A DNA stretch of 64,000 bases from Morchella semilibera. Taxonomy: Eukaryota; Ascomycota; Pezizomycetes; Pezizales; Morchellaceae. The notes beneath the pieces are model-generated. The model was not told the origin of the DNA, ran no database searches, and saw nothing but the letters and a program-made list of their open reading frames with translations. Of the stretch, positions 11,545-23,303 are shown one piece after another; within the stretch, counting starts at the first letter, position 1; each line of letters opens with the position of its first letter. The position numbers and the translations under genes were made by a program. The DNA is taken from positions 2,170,001-2,234,000 of the forward strand of contig WBVU01000009.1 of the NCBI GenBank assembly GCA_009192285.1, written 5' to 3'.

Positions 11545-13571
11545 GCAAAACGTACATACCCAGTACAACGCCGAAACCTCCCCCGTAGCACGCCAGTCAG
11601 CAGATCCCTTCCCTTCCCTTCCTCCGCGTGCGTTGCGGCCGGCATCCATCCATGATGAATGACAGAACGACAGCAACTCCCACGAACTCTTCCCCCCCAA
11701 ATCTAGTAGGACATCCCATTAACATACACACGCGCGCACCCCGCTCGCATAACCATCCCCGTTACATCCATCGCCCATGAGCGCACGCACTCGAGCAGGC
11801 CCAGGGTTAGGGTTACATTGCAGCCAAGCCGCGTTCGGATCCGTGCATACGTCGGCCAGTAGATCCGGAACAGGAGATCGCGCGGGGGTGGTGTGACAGC
11901 TATCGTTCACCAGAGAAGCTATCTACGTACATGGGGGGGGGGGGACACAAGGAAGGGGAGCTGGTAATGGCACGGTTTTATGGTAGCTCACAGATCTGTA
12001 GATGGACCTTGTTCTTTGATGGTGGTAGGGTAGAAGCTATGATAAAAAACTACTAACTACATGACATAAGCTTAACCCCCGGGAGCGCGCCCACAATTAC
12101 ATGTAGCGAGCTAGCGAGCAGGCCAGGCACAGAAAAAAAGGCCCGGCCAGCCGTCTACTATAGCTAGGGGGGGGATGTGAGGTGGGAGGGGGAGGCGCAA
12201 ACTCCAAATAAGATGGAAAAGTAAAGAAGAGAAAAAAAAAAAAGATAACTCCATAGATCGTGAAGGGGTCGTTCTTCTAGAAAAGAAAAAGAAGAGAGAA
12301 AAAACAAAAAAGTGGAAAGGAGAAAGTATCAAAAGGGGCCCAAGAAGGGCGGGATTGCCAATTGGTTATAATAGCTATAGAATAAAGGAAACGGTTTTTT
12401 GAAGAGAATGAAGAGAGTCATGCCAGTAAAAAAAAAAAAAAAAAAACTAATACACAAAAAGTTGAAAGATAAACACCATCCCGTCCGCCAGCCAGCCCAT
12501 GACAGAAAAAAAAAAAAAACGAAATAAAAAAAGAGAAGAGCCAAGATGGAAAAACGCCGAGCTATGTTATGAATTCCCCCCGTTACAAAGGAAAGTCGCA
12601 GAACACCGGGAAAAAAACAAAAGAGGATAAGGATGAGAGAGGAAAAGAACAGATCGAGGAATAATCCCCGGCCGACTTCCCCCCTCTCCCCCCTCCACAT
12701 ATGATCATGGCAGCCGCTAATGAAGATGAAAAAAGGAAACTAACCCCTCCCCTATAAGTCCAGCTCCAAAAGAAAACGCTGGATCCTCATGCAAAAAGAC
12801 TAGTTCCCGCTAGTAGTAAGTCGAGTCAAGTAGCTATCGTCCGTTCCAGATAATAATAATAATATAGAAAGGGAAAAATAAGAAATAAGGCCGCCCCGAA
12901 TAAAAAAACAGAAACATAAAAGAGGCGGATAGGAGAAGAAAAAAAAAAGAACACCCCGTTTTTTTCCCCGAGAAGCAAAAAAAAAGAATATACAAAAGAT
13001 TCTGCAAGGGCAGAAAGAAAAAAAACCCAAGCTTTTTTTTTCTCCACAGCGCCGTAAACAGAAGAATAAAAAAAGCAAACAAACTTATATATAATATAAA
13101 CAGCCCCCTGGGTTAAGGGCAATCCAAGGTAAGGTCTGATGGTCCCGCAGCGGAAACTCGTCCCACTCCTCATGAAAGAGAGGAGGGAAGGATGGAAGGA
13201 GGAAAGGCATAGAAGAAAGAAGCTGTGAAGAAAAGAAAAGAAAACCAGACCTTACTTGTGATCGTAAAGGTTGAATGGGGGCTGGCTCCTTTCCTCCTTG
13301 ATGTTTTTTCTTCTTCTTTCTTGAGGACTGCGAAACCAAGGAATTAATATAAACCCCCCTAGGGAGTAGAAACAGGGGATGAGAAGAGGCATTGAAGACC
13401 TTAAGATATCTCCCTCCCCAGCAAAAGAAAGAAAAAAGCAAGTTCCGAAGGTATTTTTTCGTCGTGAGATGTTATAGTAGCAAGTGGTAGTAGTAGTGAC
13501 AAGGTAGTTGGGTGGGTGGTGGTAGCAGGTATGCGGTGACTAATTCGCTCCTAGATCCTAGAAACCAAAGT

Positions 13572-14282
13572 CTAATCATAGTCCTCATCCACGACCCTAC
13601 CACCCATACTCCGATCCTGCCCCAATCCCCAAGCTGTAGTCGTAGAAATCGTAGAAGGCGTTGAAGAGTAGTGGTACATATTATCGACCTCGGCCATCAC
13701 AATGTCGTCAGCAGGGGTACTCTCCCTCGTCAACTCGGCCATGAACTCATCATCCATATCCCCAAACATGAACTCCATCTCCAAGCTTCCCTGCGCGGGC
13801 CTCCAGCCCGCCGCTGACACCGGTGAACCATGGATACCATCGCTGCCAACAGAATCGTCAGACGATGACGATGACGCACTGTCGTAGCCTTCATCCTCGA
13901 ACTCGAACTGGTAGTCTCGTGGGAAGTAAGCGCTTACGGGGGCAAAAGTTGTCGGTACCATTGTTACGCGGGCACGGCGATGGGGGTGAGGATGGTCTTG
14001 GAAGTAATTCGGTGATGATAACGGTGATGAAGAAGCAGAGGTGGACATGGTTGAAGATGTGCGGGTGCGGGTCTTTCGGGTGTGCTTTGAAATCTTGCGT
14101 GAGGAGGTGCGGGGGTGGGTAGACATTGGGGACACTATGGGGATTGAACTTGTGGGGGTACTGCTACTTGTTGATGGTGTTGATGTTGTGGGGGATGTAG
14201 ATGTGCTGCTGCTGTTGTTGTTACTGCTACTGCTAGTCGTGGTGCGTCGTGAGCTTGAGGGGCTGCGTCGGAGGAAGCCCAT
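13572..14282 (-). CDS. Ser/Thr-rich low-complexity protein, 236 aa, function unknown
   Basis: I do not recognise a family. The frame is open much further upstream, but those extra codons are low-complexity, Lys-rich translation of a pyrimidine-rich leader, so I start at ATG 14282 (MGFLRRSPSSSRR). Residues 1-100 are almost only Ser, Thr, Asn, Pro and Arg, with a basic patch (SSRKISKHTRKTRTR) near 65-80. The C-terminal half is acidic and better conserved in appearance: SAYFPRDYQFEFEDEGYD near 117-134, a Ser/Asp stretch, then EMEFMFGDMDDEFMAELTRE near 166-185, which reads like a short amphipathic acidic motif. There are no membrane segments and no introns. A disordered nuclear or regulatory protein is a guess from composition. 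The frame ends at TGA/TAG-free aspartates with a stop at 13572-13574. Confidence 0.65.
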   Translation of the reverse strand: MGFLRRSPSSSRRTTTSSSSNNNSSSTSTSPTTSTPSTSSSTPTSSIPIVSPMSTHPRTSSRKISKHTRKTRTRTSSTMSTSASSSPLSSPNYFQDHPHPHRRARVTMVPTTFAPVSAYFPRDYQFEFEDEGYDSASSSSSDDSVGSDGIHGSPVSAAGWRPAQGSLEMEFMFGDMDDEFMAELTRESTPADDIVMAEVDNMYHYSSTPSTISTTTAWGLGQDRSMGGRVVDEDYD

Positions 14283-16050
14283 TTTGGATTGGTGATTGGT
14301 TGTGGGGGGAAATGATGGGATGTGCGTGTATAGTGTGGGGGGAACGGGAGAAAAGCTTGTGAGTTTCCTTGATCCACTCCTTTCTCTAACTTTGTTGTCT
14401 CTAGTGAGATCTTTTTCCTTTCTTTCCCTGCTTCGTGTATTTGGTTTTTCTTTCCCTTTTTTTTTTTTGTCTCTTTCTTTACGAGGCAATTATACGTGCA
14501 GTGTATAAAAAAGGGGAATATAGAAATGTTGCTCTGATGATGATGTACGGAGTATAATAACGTTACAACACCCAAAAGACAACCCCAAAGGAAATGGAAA
14601 GAGTAAGAAAAATCAACAACGACGGGAGCGTGGGGGTGAACGGTAGAAAGTTTGGTTTTGTGGTGGAATAGTACACAAGCAGTAGTAATGCAATAGCGGA
14701 CGATAGTAAAATAGCAACAATGCCGTAAACTATTACCACTATCCAAAATGCGACCGAAGCAAATCCAAGAAACCCGAAACTGAAACCGAAACCCAAGGAG
14801 AAGAGGAAAGAATCACGAGAAGGTATGTGGTAGGTAGTTAAGTGGTAATGGAGGAAGAGTTAAGGTAGGTAGGTAGGTGTAGGTGAGGTATGTGAGAAGA
14901 AGTAGTTAGGAGAAAAAGATAGAGAGGTAAGTGTGGGTGGGTGGGTGGGTGGATAGGATAGGCAAGCAACACCTAGTTTAGAGAACTGGGGGGGGGGTGT
15001 GGGTGGGTGGGAAATTGTTGTGTGAAGTGAAAGAGAGAGAGAGGGGAAAGAAAGGAAGGAAGGGAGAGGAGACGCAGGTTTTGCGGGTGGTAGGCTTTAA
15101 GCGGGTGGCGGGGCGGTGCCGTTGCTGACTACAAACGAGTCACGAGCAGCAGCAGCAGAGCAGCGAGCAGTGAGGCATCAGCAGCTTGCTTTGAAGAACG
15201 AGGAAAAAAAAGTGAACTTAACCCAAGGATGATTGATGATGGGACTAAACTGCTCTAGTAGCAACTACAGTAGAGGTGTGCGGTACAATCAATGCTCGAT
15301 GCACTCTGGGGATCATGCAACCAACAAGGAGGAGGTGTGGGAGAAGCTGTAAAAGAAAATGTAATGTATGCAGCAGTACGCTACAAAAAAAATAAATAAA
15401 TAAAAATGGTGAATGGAAAAGATGGAAAATCGAAGGGGACAAAAAAATAAAAATAAAAAAATTGGTGAGTAAGATGTTACCTACTATGATGAGTGTTGCC
15501 CAGTCCTGATTTTGAGTGGAGTGAGCTAGGGAAGTGACTTGTTCGACCACTGACTCAAAGGTTGTTTCTTCCGGGCGTTTTTCGGATTTTTTCTCCCGGG
15601 GGAAGGGGTATCTGGATGAAATGCTCTCACTCTCTCTCTTGCTTGCTTTCGTGAGTGAGGAGGGTTGCCACGTCGATAGTAGAAATCCTTATTTTTGGTG
15701 CGGGCTTTTAAAAAATAAAATACAACAACAAAAAAAAAGAGAGATCTCCCACAGCTGAAAGAGCTCTAGCTAGGAAATAGAAAAATAGAATAGAGATAAA
15801 GAGTCCGGCCGTCGTACGTTCTAGTACTCACAGTGGAACATCTATCTCTACTAAGAGCTACCGACATACCAAGTACATGAAGTACTTAGACAAATACAAG
15901 ACAAGCCATCTACGTGTTCGCAAATAAGTTTCGAGGTTCGTCCGTTTGATTCGAGCCAGTCAAACAACTCCGACGAAACGCTGCATGCCAACCAGAAGCG
16001 GGGCGAACCACACAAGACGGATCACACACACATCATTGGATACATGTATG

Positions 16051-16079
16051 CACCACCACCACCACCACCACCACCACCC
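16051..16079. repeat. (CAC)n microsatellite
   Basis: Nine to ten perfect CAC units. It is not inside any supported coding region. Confidence 0.85.
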
Positions 16080-18756
16080 TAGTTGTACCCGTGAGAAGCC
16101 CTTCCCTTAAAAAGACCTACATACTTACATACATCATGTTACCCGGCCTCACGTCAGGTCGTCTCAACCCAACTCGGACCGGCCAGCAGCGTCGTCCTGC
16201 TTCTCGGTATCCCGCCCGTCGCTTTCCATCCATGGGGGAATACGAATTGCGTGTTTTCCGTCGTGCTAGGATTGGCTTGCTTGTTAACCATACGTCACAT
16301 GTCCCCTGTAGATACATACTGCTACTACCAATCCAATCAATTATTGGCGGATTAAGCTAGTGCACTGCAACGGTCCATTAACCCTAATGCAGCGAGATAC
16401 ATGTGGGTTCAGACCTTGGAGGGGATTAGCACGAAACGGTAGATCTAAGAAAGAAAGAAAGAGCTCCCTGGCCTGGGAAACATGGGAAACATCGAGGAGG
16501 AGAAGGAGAAGGCAAACACCATATCTAATCCTGGATCGATCTTCTAACTGTACTAGCTATGGCTGGCTAGGTAGCTAGAGTAATATGGTGCTAGAGCCGC
16601 GCCGTGATATTAATTAGATGTACTCTCAATTAACTCCCCCCGGAGAACAAACACCGAAGCTTCTCCCCTTCTTCCTAGCTAAATCTAGGTAGCTATTACA
16701 TGTATCTGGACCCGAACAGCCATTTGGTTACATGACATTGGTACTTACAAGGTAGCTACAAAGTAAATAGTTAGCTAGGCTCGCAACGTCTGTACTCTAA
16801 TCTTACCGCCCGTGCGTATCTCCCTCTCCCATCTCTCTCCAGAAACACCATAACAGAGCAGGCAGGTACGAACAAGACGCACCCTCCCCAAAATCAAAAT
16901 CAAAATTAAAGAACGTGCCTTTGTCGCCATCCATCGGTACCTGACCGCAGCCAACCCAGCGCCCACCCGTCCACCCAGCCTTGCAATGAAACAGCAGCAT
17001 AGCATGGCATAGCATAGGAAGCAGCCAACCTACCTGCCCTACCATGTTATGTCTATCTGCCGCTTGGCTACAGACATAAAGGCACTAATCATAGGTAATG
17101 TAGGCCGTCGGGGAGGAAGGAAGGGAAGGGAGGCACGATTCCCTCCCTTCCTCATGACATCTGGCTGGAGTAATCCCTATTACCTACGTCTCTACGCTAT
17201 TGCTCTATCTACTCTCCGTACATCTACGAACAAACGCGTGTACACTCCCTACATAATACTCCTTCCCTTCCAGCAAACCATCTCCATCTCTCCCTCTCCC
17301 ACACAAATCAAAGATTAAAAGGAAGGGAAAGAAAAAAAAAAAAAAAAAAAGGGATCGCACACCGCAATGTCTCACACAACCCGGCCCACGATCCCGCCCA
17401 CACCATCCACTCACAGTACCTCCCCTTCCACCTCCTCAAAACCCGAGAAGAAAAAAAAAAGAACACACAAAAAAAAGAAAGAAGCAAAAAAAAAACCTGG
17501 GGTCGGCCGGCGCGCGCGCGCGCGGGCACGGACGGTCAGACGGACACGCCTCCAACCCAACCAAACCCGGGTTTTTCTCTCTGGGCCTCGTAACATTAGG
17601 GCCCCGGAAGTTTCCCCTGTGTAGTGTAGTACTGTAGGTAGCACAGTCCACTTTCCATATGGTTCGGGGATTTCTCGAAACTGCCCTTCTTCAGTAGAGT
17701 GTGAGTTGGTCTTGGCACCATCACCACAAACAACCACCCCCCTCGGCGAGTAGGGTATTTGTGAAGTTTGTGGGTTGCGATCAGGGCTGCGACATTTGGA
17801 TAGAGTGTGGTCTTGAGGGCGTTAAGCTTTTGGGCCTATGGTGTGATCTCGTAGTTGCGTTCGTGATAGGCATGATGATCCAGGCAGTGGATCAGCTACC
17901 TAGAAAGCAGTACCTACTGGTGGATAACGAACGACAGACGATAGAGGGGAGGGGAATAGGCAGCCTCCTCCTATCGCCCCCAACACGTTCTTGTGTTTTC
18001 TACAGAGTTCCTCCGTTTTCTTTTTTTCTTTTCCTTCATGTTCGGTCGGTCGGTCGGTCGGTGAAGGAAAGAATCTTCACTCTATCTACCTTACGTTACT
18101 GTTCTACGCCTCTACGTATTTTATTTACAAACAGCCCGTCGAATCGCAATGGCATTCTCGAGAATCCACCCACCCAAAGGGCGCGGAACATGCCGACCGC
18201 TCCAGCTCCAACTCCACATGGGTGCTCTATAATTAGCCTGTATAAGGAAGGGGTTATTGGTAGGCTACCGTAGGTATGTCCTGTTGTATGTTAAGCAGAG
18301 TAAGCACTCTACTCCAACAACGCCATTGTAGAGCAATTGGATGGTTGGCTAGATGGCGACATCGTTAGAGTTTTATCTATAAGCGGATACATTGTCGAGT
18401 CATGTTACATCAGAAACGTTCTTTCTCACCCTCACGGGTCACCGAGATCGAAGCTACAGTACCCTAGCGCAGGAGAAATTTTATTTTTAGGTTTAGGTTA
18501 GCAGGTACATGGTCGGTTAGTCCTAACTAGGACAGGGCGGGGGGGGACGGACGCCATACCACGCGCCACCCAGTGGCGCACGCAAGGGGCTGACTGACCT
18601 TACCGATGGGAACCGAGTGATAGTTGGTGCGGCACATGGACCGCATGCATGATTAGTGAATGGGTGAGTGTGAGGCTAGCCTGAGGGAGGGCGCGGGAGT
18701 GCCTGCAGGCGGAGCGGATCTATGTAAGTATGTGATGTGCATGGCTCATCGGGTTG

Positions 18757-18832
18757 AGATGGATGGGATGGATGGATAGGGGTGGATGGGTGGATGGGTG
18801 GATGGATGGATGGATGGATGGGATGGATGGTG
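18757..18832. repeat. (GGAT/GGTG)n minisatellite-like repeat
   Basis: About 75 bases of GGATGGATGG with interspersed GGTG units, strongly purine-biased on the plus strand. Confidence 0.85.
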
Positions 18833-20187
18833 GTGCGAAGTGAAGATGGTTGTGGTGGTGGTTTTGGTGATGGTGGTGGTTGTGATGAATGCGCACGGGA
18901 AGGGTAAGGGTCATGGGATTGGGTGCGCGTAGCGGTTATAAGTGGGAATTATCGATGGCAGATTTAATATAATTTATCGGCTGAGATGGATGAAAGTACT
19001 GAGGCTTTATATTTTTTTTTTTTTTTTTCGTTTTCGTTTTCGTTTTGTTTCATTTCCTGGGTTTCTGGCCGGGATCGATGACGTGGGGTGATTCTTTTTT
19101 TTTTTTCCCTTTAGCTACATGACGGGTAGTGTTCTATTTTGTGAGCCGGGTTTTGCGCGCGTGTGTGGTGTGTGTGTGTGAGATGTAGATCTTGTAACGT
19201 AGTAGCCTCAACGCAGGCACCGGTGCAGTGCAGCACAGTTGCAGTGCGGTGCAATTACGTATAGTTCTCTCGGTTGTCGCAAACGCCGTCGTATAGACAA
19301 ATTGCAAATTAATTTAAGGCTACAGTACCAAAGTAAAGACTAGTTCAGATTGACCATGATGTAGTATTGAAGATAAATTCCATCATTAATATTGTTATTA
19401 CTTGCAATTGTCAATCTGTGGGTACGACGTTGATGATCAGGAACATTCGAGAACGCAGGCCTGGGACGAATCATAGGTATGGGAGTGATCATGAGGTGCA
19501 AAATGGAAGTGAAGAGTAATCAATTAAGGCCCGTAGCCAGTCAGAATTAAATCGTATGACTACATACATCATACGTCTAACTCTCACTTCTGTACTCTTT
19601 CTGCAGCTGTTCTTACTATTCACTATCCCCAAGGGAGAAATGAAACCCCACATATGGGCTCATGGGGAGAGAGGGCTGAAAAGAAAAGAATATTCCTAAT
19701 TGAATTCGAACCCGACCGGTATCGGAAGCAGAGTGCGCCGGCACCGCACACATTCCCGTGATGAGGAGATAATCTCCGCGCCCATGGCCACAAAAAAAAA
19801 AAAAACGTGGTTGACGGCGGCTAATGAGCGACGTTCCCGCATAGTTGGGTGCCCTTTCCGCAAGATACTAACAATTAATTCGATAGATGTTCGTTGAGGT
19901 GTCCCTCCACTAAGGTCGAATATAACCACAATAGATGGACTTTTTTTTTTAAAAAAAAAAAAAATATCCGCACTCTGATTCTAACTAGCGGGGACGCCGT
20001 ACTGGAGTGAAGCCCTTCAATCATTCTTATGATCAACTGATCTCGAGATATCTTTTCTATTAGCCTCCTAGCTGCTGTGTACTGAGGGATTGGTACGAAG
20101 ATTAAGATCATGTCTCGGAAACATAATATATCTGGTAGTTCGTTCCCTGAATCCCTTCGATCCGGTACGTTGAGGGCTTTTCTAATC

Positions 20188-20231
20188 TGTCTCTCTCTCT
20201 CTAGCTCTCTCTCTCCCCCTCTCTCTCTCTA
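20188..20231. repeat. (CT)n pyrimidine tract
   Basis: Interrupted CT dinucleotide repeats on the plus strand, broken by CTAG and a C-run. No downstream gene start is close enough to call it a promoter element. Confidence 0.7.
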
Positions 20232-22262
20232 GTCTTCCTCGTTTCAATATCCCGTCCCGGAATACTCTCCAGGGCGCGCGTTCTACCTAGCTAAGGAGCA
20301 CAAAATAACCCCCCCCCAGTACTCAGTCAGCCATCGCCCTGCACCGTATACCGCACCGTACACCGCCCAATCTATCAATCCAACGTCAGAATCACCCCAG
20401 AAAACCAGGCGTATACGCGTAGGGCCCGATTCTTCCTCTCACGTACCTATCCCGACCCTCCCAACCGTACACCCGCCAGCCTACATGATACTGAAACCCA
20501 CAACCATTGCTACCACCGGGAGAGAGAAGTGGAGAAGAACAGAGCAAGACAGCTTTCTCGCTTCGTTCCCGGTACGTCTACACATGGCTAGACGCACACA
20601 TGGACCTGTCATGTCATGACACCCCCGATTAACCCGTGCTGTGCGCCCCATCATCGCCATGGCCACCCACACCGATCCGCCCTATCTACTTGTATGTATC
20701 TAATTGTATGTATCTATCGTCCTACCTATCTAACCCTACCTCTCGGAACTAGATCAGATCGCTCCATCTAAATCTTGCCGTGGGACAGACTCTCCCCTCC
20801 TCTCTCGTCTGTCCATACTATTCGAGCGATCCACATATCCATCCGGCAGAAACAAACCTTTCGATTTTTTTTTCCCGGCTCGGCCCCGCTTCATGATTGG
20901 CCATTGGGGATGCTCGTACCGACCCCCTGTATACTTACCATAGGCGGGATTTTAGGCGGTATTACTTCCTACCTACATACGCCAGCCCAATAGCGCCCAC
21001 TGCTCGCTATGCCACCACTAACCCACCCCACCATCACCACAATAGCCTTCCGCTCGCCGGTGCTGTGTAAACACGTAAGCACACTACCACAGGAAAACCG
21101 AGTGATTGGCTGTGATCCGGACCTTTTTTTCTTACCGGGCGGACGTACATCGGGGGGCCCCACCCCCACCCAACGTTAGGGTAGCTGGGATGGATAAGGA
21201 GAGACTTCAATGATCCCAGATAACTACAGGACCAAACAGACAAACAGGTGCGGGATCGTGGGCGGGCGATTGGCCTTACCCCCCTCCCCTCTTGCCCGTT
21301 TCATGCCAGTGCAAGACAGGGCCGCCGGACGACCTATGCGCTGTCAAGCGCTCGTGCGTCTATCCATACACCACGTTCGAGTGGGAGATATATATAAAAA
21401 CACTCCAGATCCAAGATCTGGCCGTGCATCTACCCTCTCCTACTGGCCATAGCTGCTAAATGTGCATTAATACCCCCCCTTGCGTTTGAAACGTACGGGC
21501 AGAACGCAGTAGGCAAAAGAAACCACAAAAACCCCTTTGGGGGGGGGGAGGGGGGCAGAACTACTGGTACGGCCAACACGGGGGTGAAACCCGCCATTGT
21601 CGATGGGACTGAAACATTTAATGATCAGCACCGAGGCTGCCTGCACAGACCTGGCTTTGGGAAAAAAGAAATTATTGCGGGTTGTTGGTTGGTGCGTTAC
21701 ACAGGAGGGCCGGGACCTTGCGAGGGAAAAAAAAAAAGAGATTCTAGATGGAAATGACAGTTTACGCTACTAACCGGGACAGAGCGAGCAGGGAAGGGCA
21801 GGGAAGAGCAGGGAAGGGAAGAGCAGGTAGGAATTGGGGAGGTGGGGGAGGGGGGGGGGACGGAAATAAATGTTGTTTGAGAACCCAGGGAAGGGGGGGG
21901 AGAGTTGTTTAAAGATGTTGAAGGAGTGCACTTTTTTTTAAACTACATAGTTTCCATTTTGCCTCACTTTGTTCAGCACTTTTTGTTTTTCGAAATTGTC
22001 GAACGGGCTGGACGGATATATAAGTACACTTTGTTCGGCTTTAAAGACTGCTATTTTACTTTTCCTGAGAGATAGTACATCACGCATCGAATCGCATTTG
22101 TGGGAAGGATCTTACTTTTTACTGCTACGCACTTGCATATCTGCATACCCGCATATAGGATCGGAATATCTATTCTTCAGCAGCAGCACGACAGGTCGAA
22201 TCGCGTCACATTATCACCTCATTGTTACGTACCTGCATATCCTTTGCATATCTCATCTCACA

Positions 22263-23303
22263 ATGCCTCTTCTCTCCCTCCCCAACGAGCTCCTGCTGCT
22301 CATCGCCGACCACCTCCCCCTCTCCTCCCTCTCCGCCCTCCACCAGACCACCCACCACCTCCACAACCTCACAACCCCACACCTGCACCGGGCCGCCCTG
22401 CTCCCCCGCCCCAGCTCCTACGGGATGGTCCTGCCCGCCCTACACTGGGCCGCCTGGTACGGCCACACATCACTCGCCCGCCTCCTACTAACAACCTTTT
22501 CGCACCCCGTGGACGCTAAGACGGACGAGCACGGCAAGACGCCGCTACACTGCGCGGCCTGGCAGGGCCACCTGGAGATGGTGCGGCTGCTGCTCGACAG
22601 CGGCGCCGAGATCGACGCCGCCGACACAAAGTACGGGAAGACGGCGCTGCACCAGGCCGTTGTGCGCGGGTGGAGCGAGATTGTGGCGCTGCTGCTCGAG
22701 CGCGGCGCCGACGTGGGCAGCCGCGACCACGGCGGCCAGACGGCCCTGCTCTGGGCGACTAAGTGCCAGAGCCCCGAGTACGAGTCGCTGGTGGGTATCT
22801 TCCGGATGCTGCTGGAGCGGGATAGGGCCTGTGGCGGGGGGATGCTGGACGCGAGGGAGGATGAGAGGGGGGAGACGGCGCTGCATTGGGCTGTGTGGAG
22901 GGGTCAGAGGGTTACGGTGAGGTTGTTTTTGGAGTTTGGGGCGGACGTCTACGTGGAGAGTTGTGAGAGGGAGACGGCGCTCGAGTGGGCCGTGAGGAAG
23001 GGGGATGAGGGGATTTTGAGGATGGTTGTAGGGCGAGGGGAGGTGGCAGAGATGGTGGCGGCGGAGGTGGAGGCGGAGGAGAAAAGGGAGAGGGTAAAGG
23101 AGAAGGTGGAGGGGTTGGGGATGGAGGTGGGTATGGGGTTGGGGTTGGGGAACGGGGAGGGAGAGGAAGTGGAGGGGGAGGGGGAGGGGGAGAGGGGTAC
23201 CAGGTGGGGGAAGAGGATTAAGAGTATCGGGAAGGCGGTGGGTAGGATATCGCTGTTGAAGCAGCTGGATAGGAGGCATATCAAGGAATTGGGAGAGGCG
23301 TAA
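22263..23303 (+). CDS. F-box-like/ankyrin-repeat protein, 346 aa
   Basis: The ATG at 22263 was chosen because the protein then begins with an F-box-like motif (SLPNELLLLIADHLPLSSLS, residues 5-24), common at the N-terminus of fungal ankyrin proteins. The extra 98 codons available upstream look like a non-coding leader. Ankyrin units follow, each with its hallmark: ALHWAAWYGH, TPLHCAAWQGHLEMVRLLL, TALHQAVVRGWSEIVALLL, TALLWATK, TALHWAVWRGQRVTVRLFL and TALEWAVRKGDEGILRMVV, roughly residues 55-260. A charged Glu/Lys/Gly-rich tail ends in a basic segment (WGKRIKSIGKAVGR). In known families an F-box recruits the SCF ubiquitin ligase through Skp1 and ankyrins bind the target; the target here is unknown. 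It has no introns. The 5' third is extremely C-rich and the 3' half extremely G-rich on the coding strand. Confidence 0.82.
   Translation: MPLLSLPNELLLLIADHLPLSSLSALHQTTHHLHNLTTPHLHRAALLPRPSSYGMVLPALHWAAWYGHTSLARLLLTTFSHPVDAKTDEHGKTPLHCAAWQGHLEMVRLLLDSGAEIDAADTKYGKTALHQAVVRGWSEIVALLLERGADVGSRDHGGQTALLWATKCQSPEYESLVGIFRMLLERDRACGGGMLDAREDERGETALHWAVWRGQRVTVRLFLEFGADVYVESCERETALEWAVRKGDEGILRMVVGRGEVAEMVAAEVEAEEKRERVKEKVEGLGMEVGMGLGLGNGEGEEVEGEGEGERGTRWGKRIKSIGKAVGRISLLKQLDRRHIKELGEA

Larger units (their letters stand above)
9245..13571. other. Low-complexity gene-free DNA
   Basis: This stretch is dominated by homopolymers and simple repeats: T29 at 10957-10985, A27 at 11518-11544, C and G tracts near 9750, 11258, 11350 and 11933, and A-rich and T-rich runs from 12200 to 13080. 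Frames such as 12329-12700 (minus) translate to poly-Phe/Leu and are artefacts of these tracts. A nested inverted repeat sits at 10117-10218. No gene is supported. Confidence 0.5.
14283..22262. other. Gene-free interval, promoter leaders and simple repeats
   Basis: Flanking the Ser/Thr-rich gene on the left is its pyrimidine-rich leader (14283-14510). To the right are simple repeats: CAC at 16051-16079, GGAT at 18757-18832, CT at 20188-20231, GGTC at 18043-18062, AGGGAAGGGC-type repeats at 21785-21830, and several poly-T tracts (19012-19028, 19095-19106). The longest frame (17701-18273) crosses simple repeats and has no recognisable domain. No tRNA or other RNA gene was identified. Confidence 0.45.

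Noticed and set aside
12329-13441. Several long minus-strand ORFs rich in Phe and Leu
   Set aside because: They are translations of poly-A/poly-T tracts, mimicking membrane proteins. Overlapping frames all look alike and none has conserved motifs.
14135-14746. 203-codon minus ORF overlapping the Ser/Thr-rich gene
   Set aside because: It is a shadow frame of the repetitive Ser/Thr codons and the leader of the gene at 13572-14282.
17701-18273. 190-codon plus-strand ORF
   Set aside because: It crosses GGTCGGTC repeats and T-rich tracts, and has no domain or homology signal.
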